Positions 50,615 to 59,410 of a DNA stretch of 64,000 nt are shown one piece after another. The notes beneath the pieces are model-generated. The model worked only from the letters and a program-made list of their open reading frames with translations, was not told the DNA's origin and did not search any database. Each line of letters begins with the position of its first letter. Position 1 is the stretch's first letter. The position numbers were made by a program, and so were the translations under genes. The DNA comes from a bacterium (lineage in GTDB: Bacteria; Elusimicrobiota; Elusimicrobia; UBA1565; UBA9628), in NCBI GenBank assembly GCA_021822495.1, contig JAKAQO010000009.1, positions 15,663 to 79,662 on the forward strand, given 5' to 3'.

Positions 50615-51493
50615 ATGACTGAAACCCAAGCGCAAAACCATGGTTTTCGCAGGCCTTTGGGACTGGCTCTTTCCGGCGGCGGGGCCTTGGGAAGCTGGCA
50701 AGCCGGGGCCTTGGCCGAGCTTGAAAAAAAATTCGAGCTTTCTTTTGATTCCATTGTTTGCTTTAGCGCCGGCGCCTTGAACGGCGCCGCCTTCGCCCTA
50801 GGAATAATTGACACTGCTCTTGAGCGCTGGAGAAAGACCGCCGATAACAAAATCCTTAAATTTGAGCCTCATCTTTTTCCCCCATCCATTTTTTCAAACG
50901 CTCCAATTTTTTCCAATGCCGATTACGCCCAAGATGAAGAAAGAGCGCGCAAAACCTTGCGCTCAAAATTAACTGTTTTAAGTCTTTCAAGAGATCGGCA
51001 AACAAGGGTTGAGAGAATTTTTGAGCCCAACGGCGGTCGCTGGGACGGCCCCCTAGCCTCCTGGCTAGTCGCCAGTTCTTCAATCCCCGTCATCTTTCCG
51101 CCCGTCAAACTCTCCCATCAAGGTCAAGAAGGTTTTTTTATCGACGCCGGAGTGTCTTCTCCCAAGCCGATGAGCTTTAAAGCCCTTGCCGGGTGCCAGG
51201 ACGTGATTGTTCTGGAAATGATCCGCGCAGATGAAGCGGCGCGCAACCCCAAAGGATTTTTTAGGAAAATGGACCACAATAATCGCCTGGAAGTACGCGG
51301 TTTTATAGATGAGGGTGTTCGCTCTCTTCAAGAAATCTCTCCGCGGCCAAGAATTTTTCGCCTCGCCCCTTCCGAGACCTTGGAATTTGGGATGCTTGAG
51401 TTTGGGTCGCCCAAAATATTAGAAGCCATTCGCCTCGGCCAAAAAGACGCGGAAACCCTCATTCAAAAGGCCGAAAGCTTTCTCGTCCCTTAA
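50615..51493 (+). CDS. Patatin-like phospholipase
   Basis: A 292-aa cytoplasmic or membrane-associated lipid acyl hydrolase. The oxyanion loop is LSGGGALGSWQAGAL (near residue 18). The nucleophile motif is CFSAGALNG (Ser near residue 50), where the usual GTSAGA has Cys-Phe before Ser. The catalytic Asp lies in FFIDAGVSSPKPM (near 178), a variant of DGG/DGA. Bacterial relatives remodel membrane lipids or act as effectors; there is no export signal here. The frame is complete. Confidence 0.87.
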   Translation: MTETQAQNHGFRRPLGLALSGGGALGSWQAGALAELEKKFELSFDSIVCFSAGALNGAAFALGIIDTALERWRKTADNKILKFEPHLFPPSIFSNAPIFSNADYAQDEERARKTLRSKLTVLSLSRDRQTRVERIFEPNGGRWDGPLASWLVASSSIPVIFPPVKLSHQGQEGFFIDAGVSSPKPMSFKALAGCQDVIVLEMIRADEAARNPKGFFRKMDHNNRLEVRGFIDEGVRSLQEISPRPRIFRLAPSETLEFGMLEFGSPKILEAIRLGQKDAETLIQKAESFLVP

Positions 51494-51579
51494 ATAACTT
51501 ATCTTTCCTCCTAAATTATTGCCGGAATTTCAGATATCATCGAATGAGCGCCCATTTCCTATAATAACCTTAATACCCC

Positions 51580-52434
51580 ATGACTGAACACAAAAAGATA
51601 GGGCTCATTGCCGGATCGGGGAAATTTCCCATTCTCTTTGCCCAAGAGGCCAAGCGCCTGGGCGTTTCGGTGATCGCCATTGCCATGCCCGGAATTACCG
51701 ATCCCAAGCTTGAGACTCTCGTATCGCGTCTCTATTACTTCAAACTCGGCCAAATTTCAAAACCGATTGAAACCTTTAAAAAGGAAGGAATCTCTCAAGC
51801 CGTCATGGCAGGGAAGGTCCAGCACGCCTCTCTTTTTGGAGGCATTTCCCCCGATTTACGCGCGGCCAAGATATTATGGAGAGCCAAGGACCGAAGAACC
51901 GACACGCTTCTTGGCGAGATTGCTTCCGAACTTCAAAGCGAAGGGATTGAACTTTTGCCCTCCACCACTTTTCTGTCTCACCTTCTTGTTCCGGAAGGAA
52001 CTTTCAGCCAGCGAAAACCGACCAGGGAAGAATGGGCGGATATTCTCATCGGTTGGAAGGCGGCCAAAGCCGTTGCCGCTTTTGACATCGGCCAAACCGT
52101 CGTGGCCAAGGAGAAAGCGATCGTCGCAGTTGAAGCGATGGAAGGGACCGATGCCTGCATTCTGCGCGCCAAGGAAATTGTCCAGGCGCGCGGACAAAAA
52201 CCTTCTCTGGTCGTGGTTAAAGTCGCAAAACCCAGGCAAGACCTGCGTTTTGATATTCCGATTATCGGGCTTGAAACCCTCAAGGTTTTTTCTCAAGCCT
52301 CCGTTTCAGCCTTGGCTCTGGAAGCGAAATCCGCTATGATTTTTGATAAAGACCAATTTATTGAAGAAGCTAATCGGCAAAAAATAGCCCTCGTTTCTTT
52401 TCCTCCCGAAGGGCCTTCGGGGAAACCGCTATGA
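51580..52434 (+). CDS. lpxI: UDP-2,3-diacylglucosamine diphosphatase LpxI
   Basis: A 284-aa enzyme that makes lipid X in lipid A synthesis, taking the place of LpxH in many bacteria. KIGLIAGSGKFPILFA at the start, QAVMAGKVQHASLF, RRTDTLLGEIASELQSEGIELLPST, FDIGQTVVAKEKAIVAVEAMEGTDA and PRQDLRFDIPIIGLETLK are the LpxI (DUF1009) blocks. A TATAAT lies 14 bases before the ATG without a clear -35. It overlaps the next gene by four bases. It supports an LPS-type outer membrane. Confidence 0.95.
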   Translation: MTEHKKIGLIAGSGKFPILFAQEAKRLGVSVIAIAMPGITDPKLETLVSRLYYFKLGQISKPIETFKKEGISQAVMAGKVQHASLFGGISPDLRAAKILWRAKDRRTDTLLGEIASELQSEGIELLPSTTFLSHLLVPEGTFSQRKPTREEWADILIGWKAAKAVAAFDIGQTVVAKEKAIVAVEAMEGTDACILRAKEIVQARGQKPSLVVVKVAKPRQDLRFDIPIIGLETLKVFSQASVSALALEAKSAMIFDKDQFIEEANRQKIALVSFPPEGPSGKPL

Positions 52435-53468
52435 ACTCAAATAAACTCAAAGTCGCCGTTATCGGCGCGGGCTCCATGGGCAGCCATCACGCCCGGGTCT
52501 TAAGCAAAATCCCGGAAGTAGATCTCGTCGCTATATCGGATATCAACCTCTGGCGCGCGCAACTAGCCGCCTGGAAGGCCAACACCACCCCAGTCCGTGA
52601 TTATCACGATGTTTTTTCCCGCGCGGAAGCGGTCGTCATCTCCGTTCCTACTCCGCTTCATTATCAAGTGGGAAAAGAAGCCCTGGAACGCGGGCTTCAC
52701 TGCCTCATCGAAAAGCCTCTGGCTTCATCCTTGGATGAAGCTCGAAAACTTTTAGCTTTGTCTCAAGAAAAAAATCTCGTTCTTCAGGTGGGGCATATCG
52801 AGCGCTTTAACCCTGCCGTTCTTGAAGCGGTCAAACATATTGACCACCCGCGTTTTATCACGGTCGAGCGCTTGGGGCCTTATGACCCTCGTATGTCTCA
52901 TATCGGAGTCGTTTTAGATTTGATGATTCACGATTTGGACATCTTGCTGACCCTGGTGGGTTCCGAAGTTGAGTCCATTGAAGCCCTGGGCGCCCATATT
53001 TTGTCTGATTACGAGGACATCGCAAACGTCCGCGTGCGCTTTAAGACCGGTTGCGTCGCCAATCTCACCGCCAGCCGCATTTCTCTGGCCAAGAGCCGCA
53101 AACTCCGCCTCTTTCAAAAAGACGGATATATCTCTTTAGACTACGGAAACTCTGACCTAAAAATTTACAAGAAAAAATCCGCGACGATTAAAAGCCTCAA
53201 GGACATCGAGATTTTAAGACCCAAATTGTCTTCGGTCGAGCCGCTCAAAAGCGAACACCTTCATTGGATTGACTGCATTCGCAATAACCTTAAACCCTGG
53301 CCCTCGGCAGAACGGGGAATAGAAGCCCTCAAACTCGCTTTTCAGATTTCAGAACAACTGGAAAGATATCGGGATAACCCTCAGGATTCCCGCAGCTTCA
53401 TCCCCGACTGGGCCAAGGATATTGGCCGCATCGCCGGCGCCATCGGAAAAACCGTCATCAAGGAATAA
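52431..53468 (+). CDS. Gfo/Idh/MocA-family oxidoreductase
   Basis: A 345-aa NAD(P)-dependent dehydrogenase. The Rossmann motif is VAVIGAGSMGSHHARVL (near residue 10), with the conserved EKPLA (near 99) and GHIERFNPAVLEAV. It overlaps lpxI by four bases and is translationally coupled to it. Such genes next to lpxI probably modify a nucleotide sugar used for LPS, such as oxidising the 3-OH of UDP-GlcNAc before amination (GnnA-like), but the substrate is not shown by the sequence and no aminotransferase partner is adjacent. Confidence 0.88.
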   Translation: MNSNKLKVAVIGAGSMGSHHARVLSKIPEVDLVAISDINLWRAQLAAWKANTTPVRDYHDVFSRAEAVVISVPTPLHYQVGKEALERGLHCLIEKPLASSLDEARKLLALSQEKNLVLQVGHIERFNPAVLEAVKHIDHPRFITVERLGPYDPRMSHIGVVLDLMIHDLDILLTLVGSEVESIEALGAHILSDYEDIANVRVRFKTGCVANLTASRISLAKSRKLRLFQKDGYISLDYGNSDLKIYKKKSATIKSLKDIEILRPKLSSVEPLKSEHLHWIDCIRNNLKPWPSAERGIEALKLAFQISEQLERYRDNPQDSRSFIPDWAKDIGRIAGAIGKTVIKE

Positions 53469-53472
53469 GACC

Positions 53473-54909
53473 ATGAACTTTTCTTCCTTTAAACACTATG
53501 CCGGCATCAGAAAGGCGCTCGCCCGCAGACTTCCAGACGGACTCATCCTTTTAAAAGGCGGAGATCCCATTGTTCGGAATGGGGACGTTGAATATGTCTT
53601 CCGTCAAAAATCCAATTTTCTGTATCTCAGCGGTTTTGAAGAGCCGGGAGCCTGGATTCTCATAGACCCGAAGCGCAAAAAAGACGTTCTTTTTATTCCC
53701 AAAGCCGACGACCATCACCTGGTTTGGATTGGGACGCTCCCGACCCTCGAAGAATCCCGCAAACGCTACGGATTTTCAAGGGTTTGTTATCAATCCGATT
53801 TCAGGGCCGAGCTCAAAAAAGCCCTTTCCGGTTACCGAAAAATTTACGCCGAAGAAGAAGCCCTCCCTCATTTAAAACCTCTGGGAAAAAGCAAGGTCTT
53901 TGCCCAAGATCTGCGCGAGGCCTTAGATGAACTTCGCGCCGTCAAAACCCCGGGAGAAATAGATCTTTTAAAAACCGCAAACCGCATTTCCGGAAGCGCC
54001 CATCAAGAGGTCATGCGCCAAACGCGTCCCGGTCAATATGAATATCAAGCGCAGGCGATTTTTGAATCGGAATGTCTGAAATCAGGTCTTCGCTCTTTAG
54101 GGTATCCCTCCATTGTCGCTTCTGGAACCAATGCGGCAGTTTTACACTATAACAAGAACTCAAAAACAATCAAAGACGGCGAGCTTGTTCTCATTGACGC
54201 GGGAGCGGAATTAAGAGGCTATTCCGCCGATATCACCCGCACCTTTCCGGCCAACGGACGCTTCACCCAAAAGCAGAGAGACATTTACGCAATCGTGCTA
54301 GAGGCCCAAAAAAAATCCATCGAAAAATCGCGTCCGGGGGCTCTCTCGGCGGAACTCCATGTTTTTTCCATGCGCGTGATCGCCGAGGGGCTTAAATCGT
54401 TGGGAATACTTAAAGGAGACACCGACGGACTGATTGAAAACGGGGCCGTTCGCGTCTTCTACCCTCACGGCCTCACCCATATGCTGGGCTTGGATGTCCA
54501 TGACTCAACCGGCGGGAAAAAAAGATGCGTCCCCAACCCGACCAAGATTCCGGTGCGGTTTTCGGCCAAACTTGAGGCGGGGTTTATCATCACCATGGAA
54601 CCCGGAATTTATTTCATTCGCTTTCTTTTGGAAAGCCCAAAAATTCGGGAAAAGATGAAAGACCAAATCAACTTCAAAATGATTCAGCATTTTCTTGATT
54701 TCGGGGGCATCCGCATCGAAGACGATATCCTGATCAGCCCGCATGGCGCGCCCATGAACCTGACTCATGTCCCCAAGGAAGTTGAAGATATCGAAAGGCT
54801 CTGCGCTGAAGGCCGCGCGCGCCCAAGCGGGAACTGGGAGAATTTTTGGGTTTCGAAAGGCGTCAAATCCGGCGGAGAGGGAGGGATTCGAACCCTCGGT
54901 ACCAGTTGA
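53473..54909 (+). CDS. pepP: Xaa-Pro aminopeptidase (M24B), end read from an antisense tRNA gene
   Basis: A 478-aa metalloaminopeptidase that removes an N-terminal residue ahead of proline. An N-terminal AMP-N domain (FLYLSGFEEPGAW) is followed by the pita-bread catalytic domain with ligands in LIDAGAELRGYSADITRTFP, HGLTHMLGLDVHD and ITMEPGIYF, and Glu in GGIRIEDDI. The ATG at 53473 has AAGGA upstream. The last dozen residues (GGEGGIRTLGTS) are simply the antisense reading of the tRNA-Ser gene, and the stop lies inside it. The original stop has apparently been lost, or the overlap is tolerated. Confidence 0.93.
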   Translation: MNFSSFKHYAGIRKALARRLPDGLILLKGGDPIVRNGDVEYVFRQKSNFLYLSGFEEPGAWILIDPKRKKDVLFIPKADDHHLVWIGTLPTLEESRKRYGFSRVCYQSDFRAELKKALSGYRKIYAEEEALPHLKPLGKSKVFAQDLREALDELRAVKTPGEIDLLKTANRISGSAHQEVMRQTRPGQYEYQAQAIFESECLKSGLRSLGYPSIVASGTNAAVLHYNKNSKTIKDGELVLIDAGAELRGYSADITRTFPANGRFTQKQRDIYAIVLEAQKKSIEKSRPGALSAELHVFSMRVIAEGLKSLGILKGDTDGLIENGAVRVFYPHGLTHMLGLDVHDSTGGKKRCVPNPTKIPVRFSAKLEAGFIITMEPGIYFIRFLLESPKIREKMKDQINFKMIQHFLDFGGIRIEDDILISPHGAPMNLTHVPKEVEDIERLCAEGRARPSGNWENFWVSKGVKSGGEGGIRTLGTS

Positions 54910-54962
54910 CCCGATACAACGGTTTAGCAAACCGTCGGTTTCAGCCGCTCACCCACCTCTCC
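54873..54962 (-). tRNA. tRNA-Ser, anticodon GCT
   Basis: The minus strand folds as a class II tRNA: acceptor stem GGAGAGG paired with CCTCTCC, D-arm, anticodon stem ACGGTTT-GCT-AAACCGT, a long variable arm (GTATCGGGTCAACTGGTAC), T-arm with GGTTCGAATCC and discriminator G. The CCA end is not encoded. It reads AGC/AGT codons. Its 3' part overlaps the end of pepP on the other strand. Confidence 0.97.
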
Positions 54963-55009
54963 AAAACCTGAAAACGCTAGCGACAGAATGCCTTTCCATT
55001 GTACTAAAA

Positions 55010-55039
55010 TTGAAATTTGTAAATCTCTTTTGCTAAACT
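55010..55039 (+). promoter_or_regulatory. Promoter of the cyclophilin lipoprotein gene
   Basis: TTGAAA (55010-55015), 18 bases and TAAACT (55034-55039), then six bases to the ATG. A leaderless mRNA is implied. Confidence 0.65.
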
Positions 55040-55045
55040 TTCCTC

Positions 55046-55753
55046 ATGAGAAAATATATTCTTCCCTTAGTGATGTTAGGTTCTTTTGTCGCCATTTTGG
55101 CCGCTTGCCATGAGCAAGCAAACAACGCCTCGCCCAAACCGGCGGCGTCTCAAACGCCCGCCGCGACGGCCGCTTCAAATGACCCTCTTCTTAACCCCGA
55201 CATGGATAATCTAAAAGCTCCGGAAACCTATCACGTCTTATTCACGACGACGAAAGGGGACTTCACCCTTGAAATCCACCGCGACTGGGCGCCGAGCGGA
55301 GCCGACCGGTTCTACAACCTCGTCAAAATCGGATTTTACAACGGAGACGCTTTTTTTCGCGTCGTCAAGGGGTTCATGGTTCAATTTGGAATCAACGGAA
55401 ATCCCCAGGTCAACGCCAAATGGTTTAACGCAAAAATTCCCGATGACTTAGCGACCAATCACTCCAACTTGCGCGGAACCATTTCTTTCGCCACGGCCGG
55501 CCCCAATACCCGCACAACTCAAGTTTTTATTAACTACGCCAACAATACTTTTCTTGACTCGATGGGTTTTACCCCGTTTGGGAAAGTTTCCCAGGGAATG
55601 GATGTCGTGACCTCGCTTTTTAATGGTTACGGCGACGGCCCACCTTCGGGACCGGGGCCTGATCAAAACCAAGTCCAGCAACAGGGAAATGCCTATCTCA
55701 AAACAGATTTCCCGCACCTGGATTACATCAAAACTGCGGTCATTCAGCCCTAA
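55046..55753 (+). CDS. Cyclophilin-type peptidyl-prolyl isomerase, lipoprotein
   Basis: A 235-aa prolyl isomerase that assists folding outside the cytoplasm. A signal with lipobox AILAACHE (Cys near residue 21) and an Ala/Pro/Ser-rich tether precede the cyclophilin domain: GDFTLEIHRDWAPSGADRFYNLVKIGFYNG, FFRVVKGFMVQFG, NLRGTISFATAGPNTRTTQVFINYANN and FGKVSQGMDVV. The active-site Arg and Phe-x-x-Gln-Phe-Gly positions are kept (FMVQFG). It faces the LysM/FecR gene across a six-base gap. Confidence 0.95.
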   Translation: MRKYILPLVMLGSFVAILAACHEQANNASPKPAASQTPAATAASNDPLLNPDMDNLKAPETYHVLFTTTKGDFTLEIHRDWAPSGADRFYNLVKIGFYNGDAFFRVVKGFMVQFGINGNPQVNAKWFNAKIPDDLATNHSNLRGTISFATAGPNTRTTQVFINYANNTFLDSMGFTPFGKVSQGMDVVTSLFNGYGDGPPSGPGPDQNQVQQQGNAYLKTDFPHLDYIKTAVIQP

Positions 55754-55758
55754 CTCCG

Positions 55759-56958
55759 TTATTGAGAAACCGTATAATTTCGGGGGCTGGTAAAAGGGCT
55801 CTGTTCGCCAAGGAGATCCACAGTCGCCAGACGAAACCAATAACTTCCGGGTTTAAGACCTAAATCCTGAATATCCACCTTCTCATCGGAATCAAAAACC
55901 TTATCTAAAATAGGGGATGAAAAGTCTCGCCCGATAGAAACCTGAAGCCGGTAGCCGGAAATCGGGTTTCCAATGGACAAATCCGAAATTTCTTTTTGAA
56001 GACTGGCCGAAGGCGCGGAGCTGGCCGCCGAGGCGTTTCCAATACCCGCGCTTGGACCCTTGCGCATAGAAAGAGCTCCTCTTTGAGCGGCCACAGACGC
56101 GGAATTTCCTTGGGCTCCCGGTTCCGAGAAATTCGACAGATTTTCCGCCTCCCCGTTTTTTCCCGCCGCGCCTTTGGATTTCCCTCCGGAAACATTCATC
56201 GCCATTTCAGCCTGAGATTTAAATTCCTTCCAGTCGGGAATTTTTTGAGGAACCCCGGCGGAAAGCCCCGGGGGAACCGTCGTCTCCATGCCGGCGGGAA
56301 CATCCACGTTCTGGCCTTCGGCGCTCACCGTCGCGATTCCAGAATAAACCCGGACCAGGGTGCTGGCGTCTTCCCGAATTTTGGCTGAATAAACCGTATG
56401 GGGAACCTTGGGAGTGATGATGGCGCTCGGAGTCATAACCTTGGCATGTCCAATAAAAACGCTTCCCTTTTTAAGCGAGACCGAATCTTCTTTCTTGCGT
56501 CCAGGCGGAATCAAGATCACCGCCATCGAATCCGGCTCCAAATCTAAAATCTGGGAATCAATAAAACGAACCTTCGCTTTTGACTCATCCAATGTCCGCA
56601 AGGTGTCTTTGGAATAAAGGACCTCTCCTGTATGCGTTTTTTTCCACTGCGCCGTTTCTTTTCGCCGAAGCAAAACCTGGTTGACCAAAGACACCACGCT
56701 TCCCGCCCGAAAAATCTCTTTCATAATTTTTTTGGGAACCTCAAGAACCATGCCGGGGAGAGCGACCGTGGGATCCGATGAAGGAAGATGGTTGTATTTG
56801 AGTATCTGATTCCAATCCTCGGGATTTTTAAGATAGGTTTGGGCGATGCCCCACAACGTATCTCCGGATTTTACTTTCACTTTCTCAAACTGAATGGATG
56901 AAACCGTCTCCGAAAAAGAGGCGAGGGCCAGCAGCGCGATCAAAGAGAATAGGTTCAT
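55759..56958 (-). CDS. Exported LysM and FecR-domain protein
   Basis: A 399-aa protein with a signal peptide (LFSLIALLALASFSETVSS), a LysM repeat for peptidoglycan binding (KVKSGDTLWGIAQTYLKNPEDWNQILKYNHL-like order, with VKSGDTLWGIA diagnostic), a FecR domain (DTLRTLDESKAKVRFIDSQILDLEPDS in part) and a C-terminal fibronectin-like domain (LKPGSYWFRLATVDLLGEQSPF). This layout is common in envelope proteins of uncharacterised role. The ATG at 56958 overlaps the stop of the sensor kinase by four bases; the longer frame to 57057 would be read from inside that gene. Confidence 0.87.
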   Translation of the reverse strand: MNLFSLIALLALASFSETVSSIQFEKVKVKSGDTLWGIAQTYLKNPEDWNQILKYNHLPSSDPTVALPGMVLEVPKKIMKEIFRAGSVVSLVNQVLLRRKETAQWKKTHTGEVLYSKDTLRTLDESKAKVRFIDSQILDLEPDSMAVILIPPGRKKEDSVSLKKGSVFIGHAKVMTPSAIITPKVPHTVYSAKIREDASTLVRVYSGIATVSAEGQNVDVPAGMETTVPPGLSAGVPQKIPDWKEFKSQAEMAMNVSGGKSKGAAGKNGEAENLSNFSEPGAQGNSASVAAQRGALSMRKGPSAGIGNASAASSAPSASLQKEISDLSIGNPISGYRLQVSIGRDFSSPILDKVFDSDEKVDIQDLGLKPGSYWFRLATVDLLGEQSPFTSPRNYTVSQ

Positions 56959-59087
56959 GTCTTTGAGATTAAAAGACTTCCCGCCGCATTGAGCGTCAAG
57001 TTCTTCGGAACCGTGAAATAAAAAGAAGAGCCTTTTCCTAATTCCGATTCGACCCATATTTTTCCCAAATGAGACTCGACAAAAAAGCGCGAGATGGTCA
57101 ACCCCAGCCCCGTGCCGCCTCTCGCTTTTCCCTCCACCTGCTCGAATTTCAAAAACACTCTTTCCAAATATTCCTTGGGAATGCCTTCTCCCGTATCGGT
57201 GACTCCCGCCTTGAAATGGTCCCCCATATCCTCGACAGAAAGAGTAATGCCTCCATTCTGGGGCGTATATTTGATCGCGTTTCCAAGAAGATTGATGAAA
57301 ACACGCTCAATTAAATCTCCATCAGCCATTGTCTCGCAATCCCCCTGAGCATCCACCTTAACCGTAATTTTCTTGGCCTTGGACAGAGAGTCCAAGGTAT
57401 CGGCCGCGTGAAGGGCTATTTCTTGGAGCGAAACTTTTTTCAAATTAAGCGTCAATTTTCCTGACTCCATTTTAGCGATATCAAGAATATTGTTAATCAT
57501 TCCCATCAGTCTGCGGGAAGAGCGTTGAATGGAACTCAAAATCGACCTTTGATCTTCCGTTAGATTTCCCGGTATTCCACTCAGCATAATTTCCAGAAAC
57601 CCCATAATGGACCCCAAGGGATTTCTCAAATCATGGGTCACGTAATGGAGAAAGTCCTCCTTCATCTTATCCAACTCCCGTTGGAGAGTGATGTCTCTCA
57701 ATGCTAAAAGAAGCCCGGGTTCTTGCCCCTCGGGTCTGAGAACTTTTCTTGAGATAATCTGAAGAATAATTTTGTTGATGTCCTGGGTCAATTCCACTTC
57801 CTTGATTTCCGCCCTGTCTTCCGTGGGACTTTTGACCTCAAGCAAGGCTTTTTTTAAGGTTCCCTCATCCAGCGCTTCTGCCAATGGCTTCCCCAAAACT
57901 TCTCCATCCTTCGGCAAATTTAAAAATTCAACAGCCCGGCGATTCATCAAATCTATTTGCTTTTCTTGATCTAAAAGAATAATCCCCTCATCAATTGAAT
58001 AGAGAATAGCCTCTGTTTTTCTCCGCTCCGCAATCAAACGGTCAACCTGAAGATCGGCATAGGCTTTAAGCCTTTCCGCCATACGATTAAAAGTGTCCGC
58101 CAGTTCCTGCAATTCGTCCCGCGATTCTAAATGGACTCGAACAGAAAAATCCCCTCCCGAAACGGAATGGGCGGCCTGAGTTAGAGATAAAAGAGGCCGC
58201 GTCAGTCTCTGAGCCAAAACCATTGCGACTAAAACGGCTAGGAAAGCGACGGCCAGGATTAAAGTAAGCGCCGTTTTTCTCATTCGCACTTCCGAACTAT
58301 AAGCCTCAGAACGTTTTTGAAGAATAAGAACCGCTCCCCCCAAAGAAGAGACCGGGGCATAGGCCCCGACAAAAGAGACTCCGCGCGACTTAAACTCTCC
58401 CGCGCCGATGCTTAAGGCCTTAACCGCGGAGCGAACAATGGGCCAGGAAGAAAAATGTTTAAGTTCCGCCTTTGATAATTTCTGCGGATAAATGAGAGGC
58501 TCGCCCTCCGCCCCCGCCAAAACCGAAAATCCGGTCCCGCCAACGCGCTCATCTTCAATTTTCTGGGCTAAATTTTGAAGGCTAATCTCCACGCGAGCGA
58601 CCACCGTTGGGGCCAATGGAATATAAAGGACGGCGGCGGGAATTTGGGACACCCAGGCAAAAGAAACCTGATTTTTCCCGGAAGAAAAGGCCTCCCCAAG
58701 CCCCTGTTCCTTTTTATGATTAGATAAATGCGGTTTTAAAATTAATCGGGGATTATAGGCCTTCAAAAGCTCTTCGCCTTTTCGATTAATTAAAGCAACC
58801 TCAATTAAATCGGAACCTTGCTCCAGGAGTTTTCTAAGGGATTTTTCCTTTTCAGGCCAGGAGCTTTGTCCCCTCAGGGAAATAAGCCCAAAGTTAATTT
58901 CTTCTTCTTTGGATTGGACGTATTGGTCTATTTCTCCCGCCAAGCTTTCGGCGAGTTTGGTATGGAGTTCCAAAACCGCGGCCTGAATGCCGCGATGACT
59001 GATTCCAATCAGGCGATATCCCAAAAATCCGGCGGGAATTAAACTCACAGCCGCTAAAATCAAGGCGAACTTTCTAAAGAGATTCAT
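56955..59087 (-). CDS. Membrane sensor histidine kinase (HAMP-PAS-HisKA-HATPase)
   Basis: A 710-aa kinase. In order: a transmembrane helix (FALILAAVSLIPAGFLGYRL), a periplasmic sensor of about 245 residues, a second helix (ALTLILAVAFLAVLVAMVLA), HAMP, a coiled coil, PAS (AILYSIDEGIILLDQEKQIDLMNRRAVEFL), the H-box FLHYVTHDLRNPLGSI, the N-box RVFINLLGNAIKYTP, and G1 and G2 boxes (TDTGEGIP, GTGLGLTISRFF). The ATG at 59087 is chosen because a good promoter lies over the upstream ATG at 59120. It is coupled to the LysM/FecR gene, which may be its envelope partner. No response regulator is adjacent. Confidence 0.93.
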   Translation of the reverse strand: MNLFRKFALILAAVSLIPAGFLGYRLIGISHRGIQAAVLELHTKLAESLAGEIDQYVQSKEEEINFGLISLRGQSSWPEKEKSLRKLLEQGSDLIEVALINRKGEELLKAYNPRLILKPHLSNHKKEQGLGEAFSSGKNQVSFAWVSQIPAAVLYIPLAPTVVARVEISLQNLAQKIEDERVGGTGFSVLAGAEGEPLIYPQKLSKAELKHFSSWPIVRSAVKALSIGAGEFKSRGVSFVGAYAPVSSLGGAVLILQKRSEAYSSEVRMRKTALTLILAVAFLAVLVAMVLAQRLTRPLLSLTQAAHSVSGGDFSVRVHLESRDELQELADTFNRMAERLKAYADLQVDRLIAERRKTEAILYSIDEGIILLDQEKQIDLMNRRAVEFLNLPKDGEVLGKPLAEALDEGTLKKALLEVKSPTEDRAEIKEVELTQDINKIILQIISRKVLRPEGQEPGLLLALRDITLQRELDKMKEDFLHYVTHDLRNPLGSIMGFLEIMLSGIPGNLTEDQRSILSSIQRSSRRLMGMINNILDIAKMESGKLTLNLKKVSLQEIALHAADTLDSLSKAKKITVKVDAQGDCETMADGDLIERVFINLLGNAIKYTPQNGGITLSVEDMGDHFKAGVTDTGEGIPKEYLERVFLKFEQVEGKARGGTGLGLTISRFFVESHLGKIWVESELGKGSSFYFTVPKNLTLNAAGSLLISKT

Positions 59088-59106
59088 TCTAAACGGACCC
59101 AGAATA

Positions 59107-59135
59107 AGGATACGCGCCATCCATCACATTGTCAA
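59107..59135 (-). promoter_or_regulatory. Promoter of the sensor kinase gene
   Basis: TTGACA (59130-59135), 17 bases and TATCCT (59107-59112) on the minus strand. Transcription would start near 59100, downstream of the first in-frame ATG, so translation must begin at 59087. Confidence 0.8.
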
Positions 59136-59198
59136 GAGCATTTTTCCCGCCAAGATACACATCCCCAATTCTTCAGTCCTGGACCCGCCAAGAAGGGA

Positions 59199-59227
59199 TT
59201 GACAAGAATCAAAACGCCTGTTATACT
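59199..59227 (+). promoter_or_regulatory. Near-consensus sigma-70 promoter of the small basic protein gene
   Basis: TTGACA (59199-59204), exactly 17 bases and TATACT (59222-59227), 29 bases before the ATG. With GAGGGGG at 59244-59250 it is the clearest expression signal in the window and is divergent from the kinase promoter. Confidence 0.85.
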
Positions 59228-59256
59228 TCAAAAGAATAGAATTGAGGGGGCTTATC

Positions 59257-59409
59257 ATGAACCTGCGCAGAAAAAGTAAGGGGCTGTTGTCACATTTACG
59301 CCACAACTTAAAAGTTCATCGCCACCACGCCAAAAAACATCTCCATCGCCGTTTTGAGCCGTCTTCTGCCTCCTTTCGCGACATCAATGTCGCACAATGG
59401 GGATTCTAA
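59257..59409 (+). CDS. Small basic His/Arg-rich protein
   Basis: A 50-residue frame beginning MNLRRKSKGLLSHLRHNL and ending RDINVAQWGF. The first 32 residues contain about 18 Lys, Arg or His, so it should bind nucleic acid, a membrane surface or metal. I know no family. Support comes from a near-consensus promoter, a GAGGGGG Shine-Dalgarno six bases before the ATG, and a fit between two annotated genes, with its stop touching the end of the aminotransferase gene. An alternative is that the promoter drives a small RNA across the same stretch. Confidence 0.6.
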   Translation: MNLRRKSKGLLSHLRHNLKVHRHHAKKHLHRRFEPSSASFRDINVAQWGF

Positions 59410-59410
59410 A

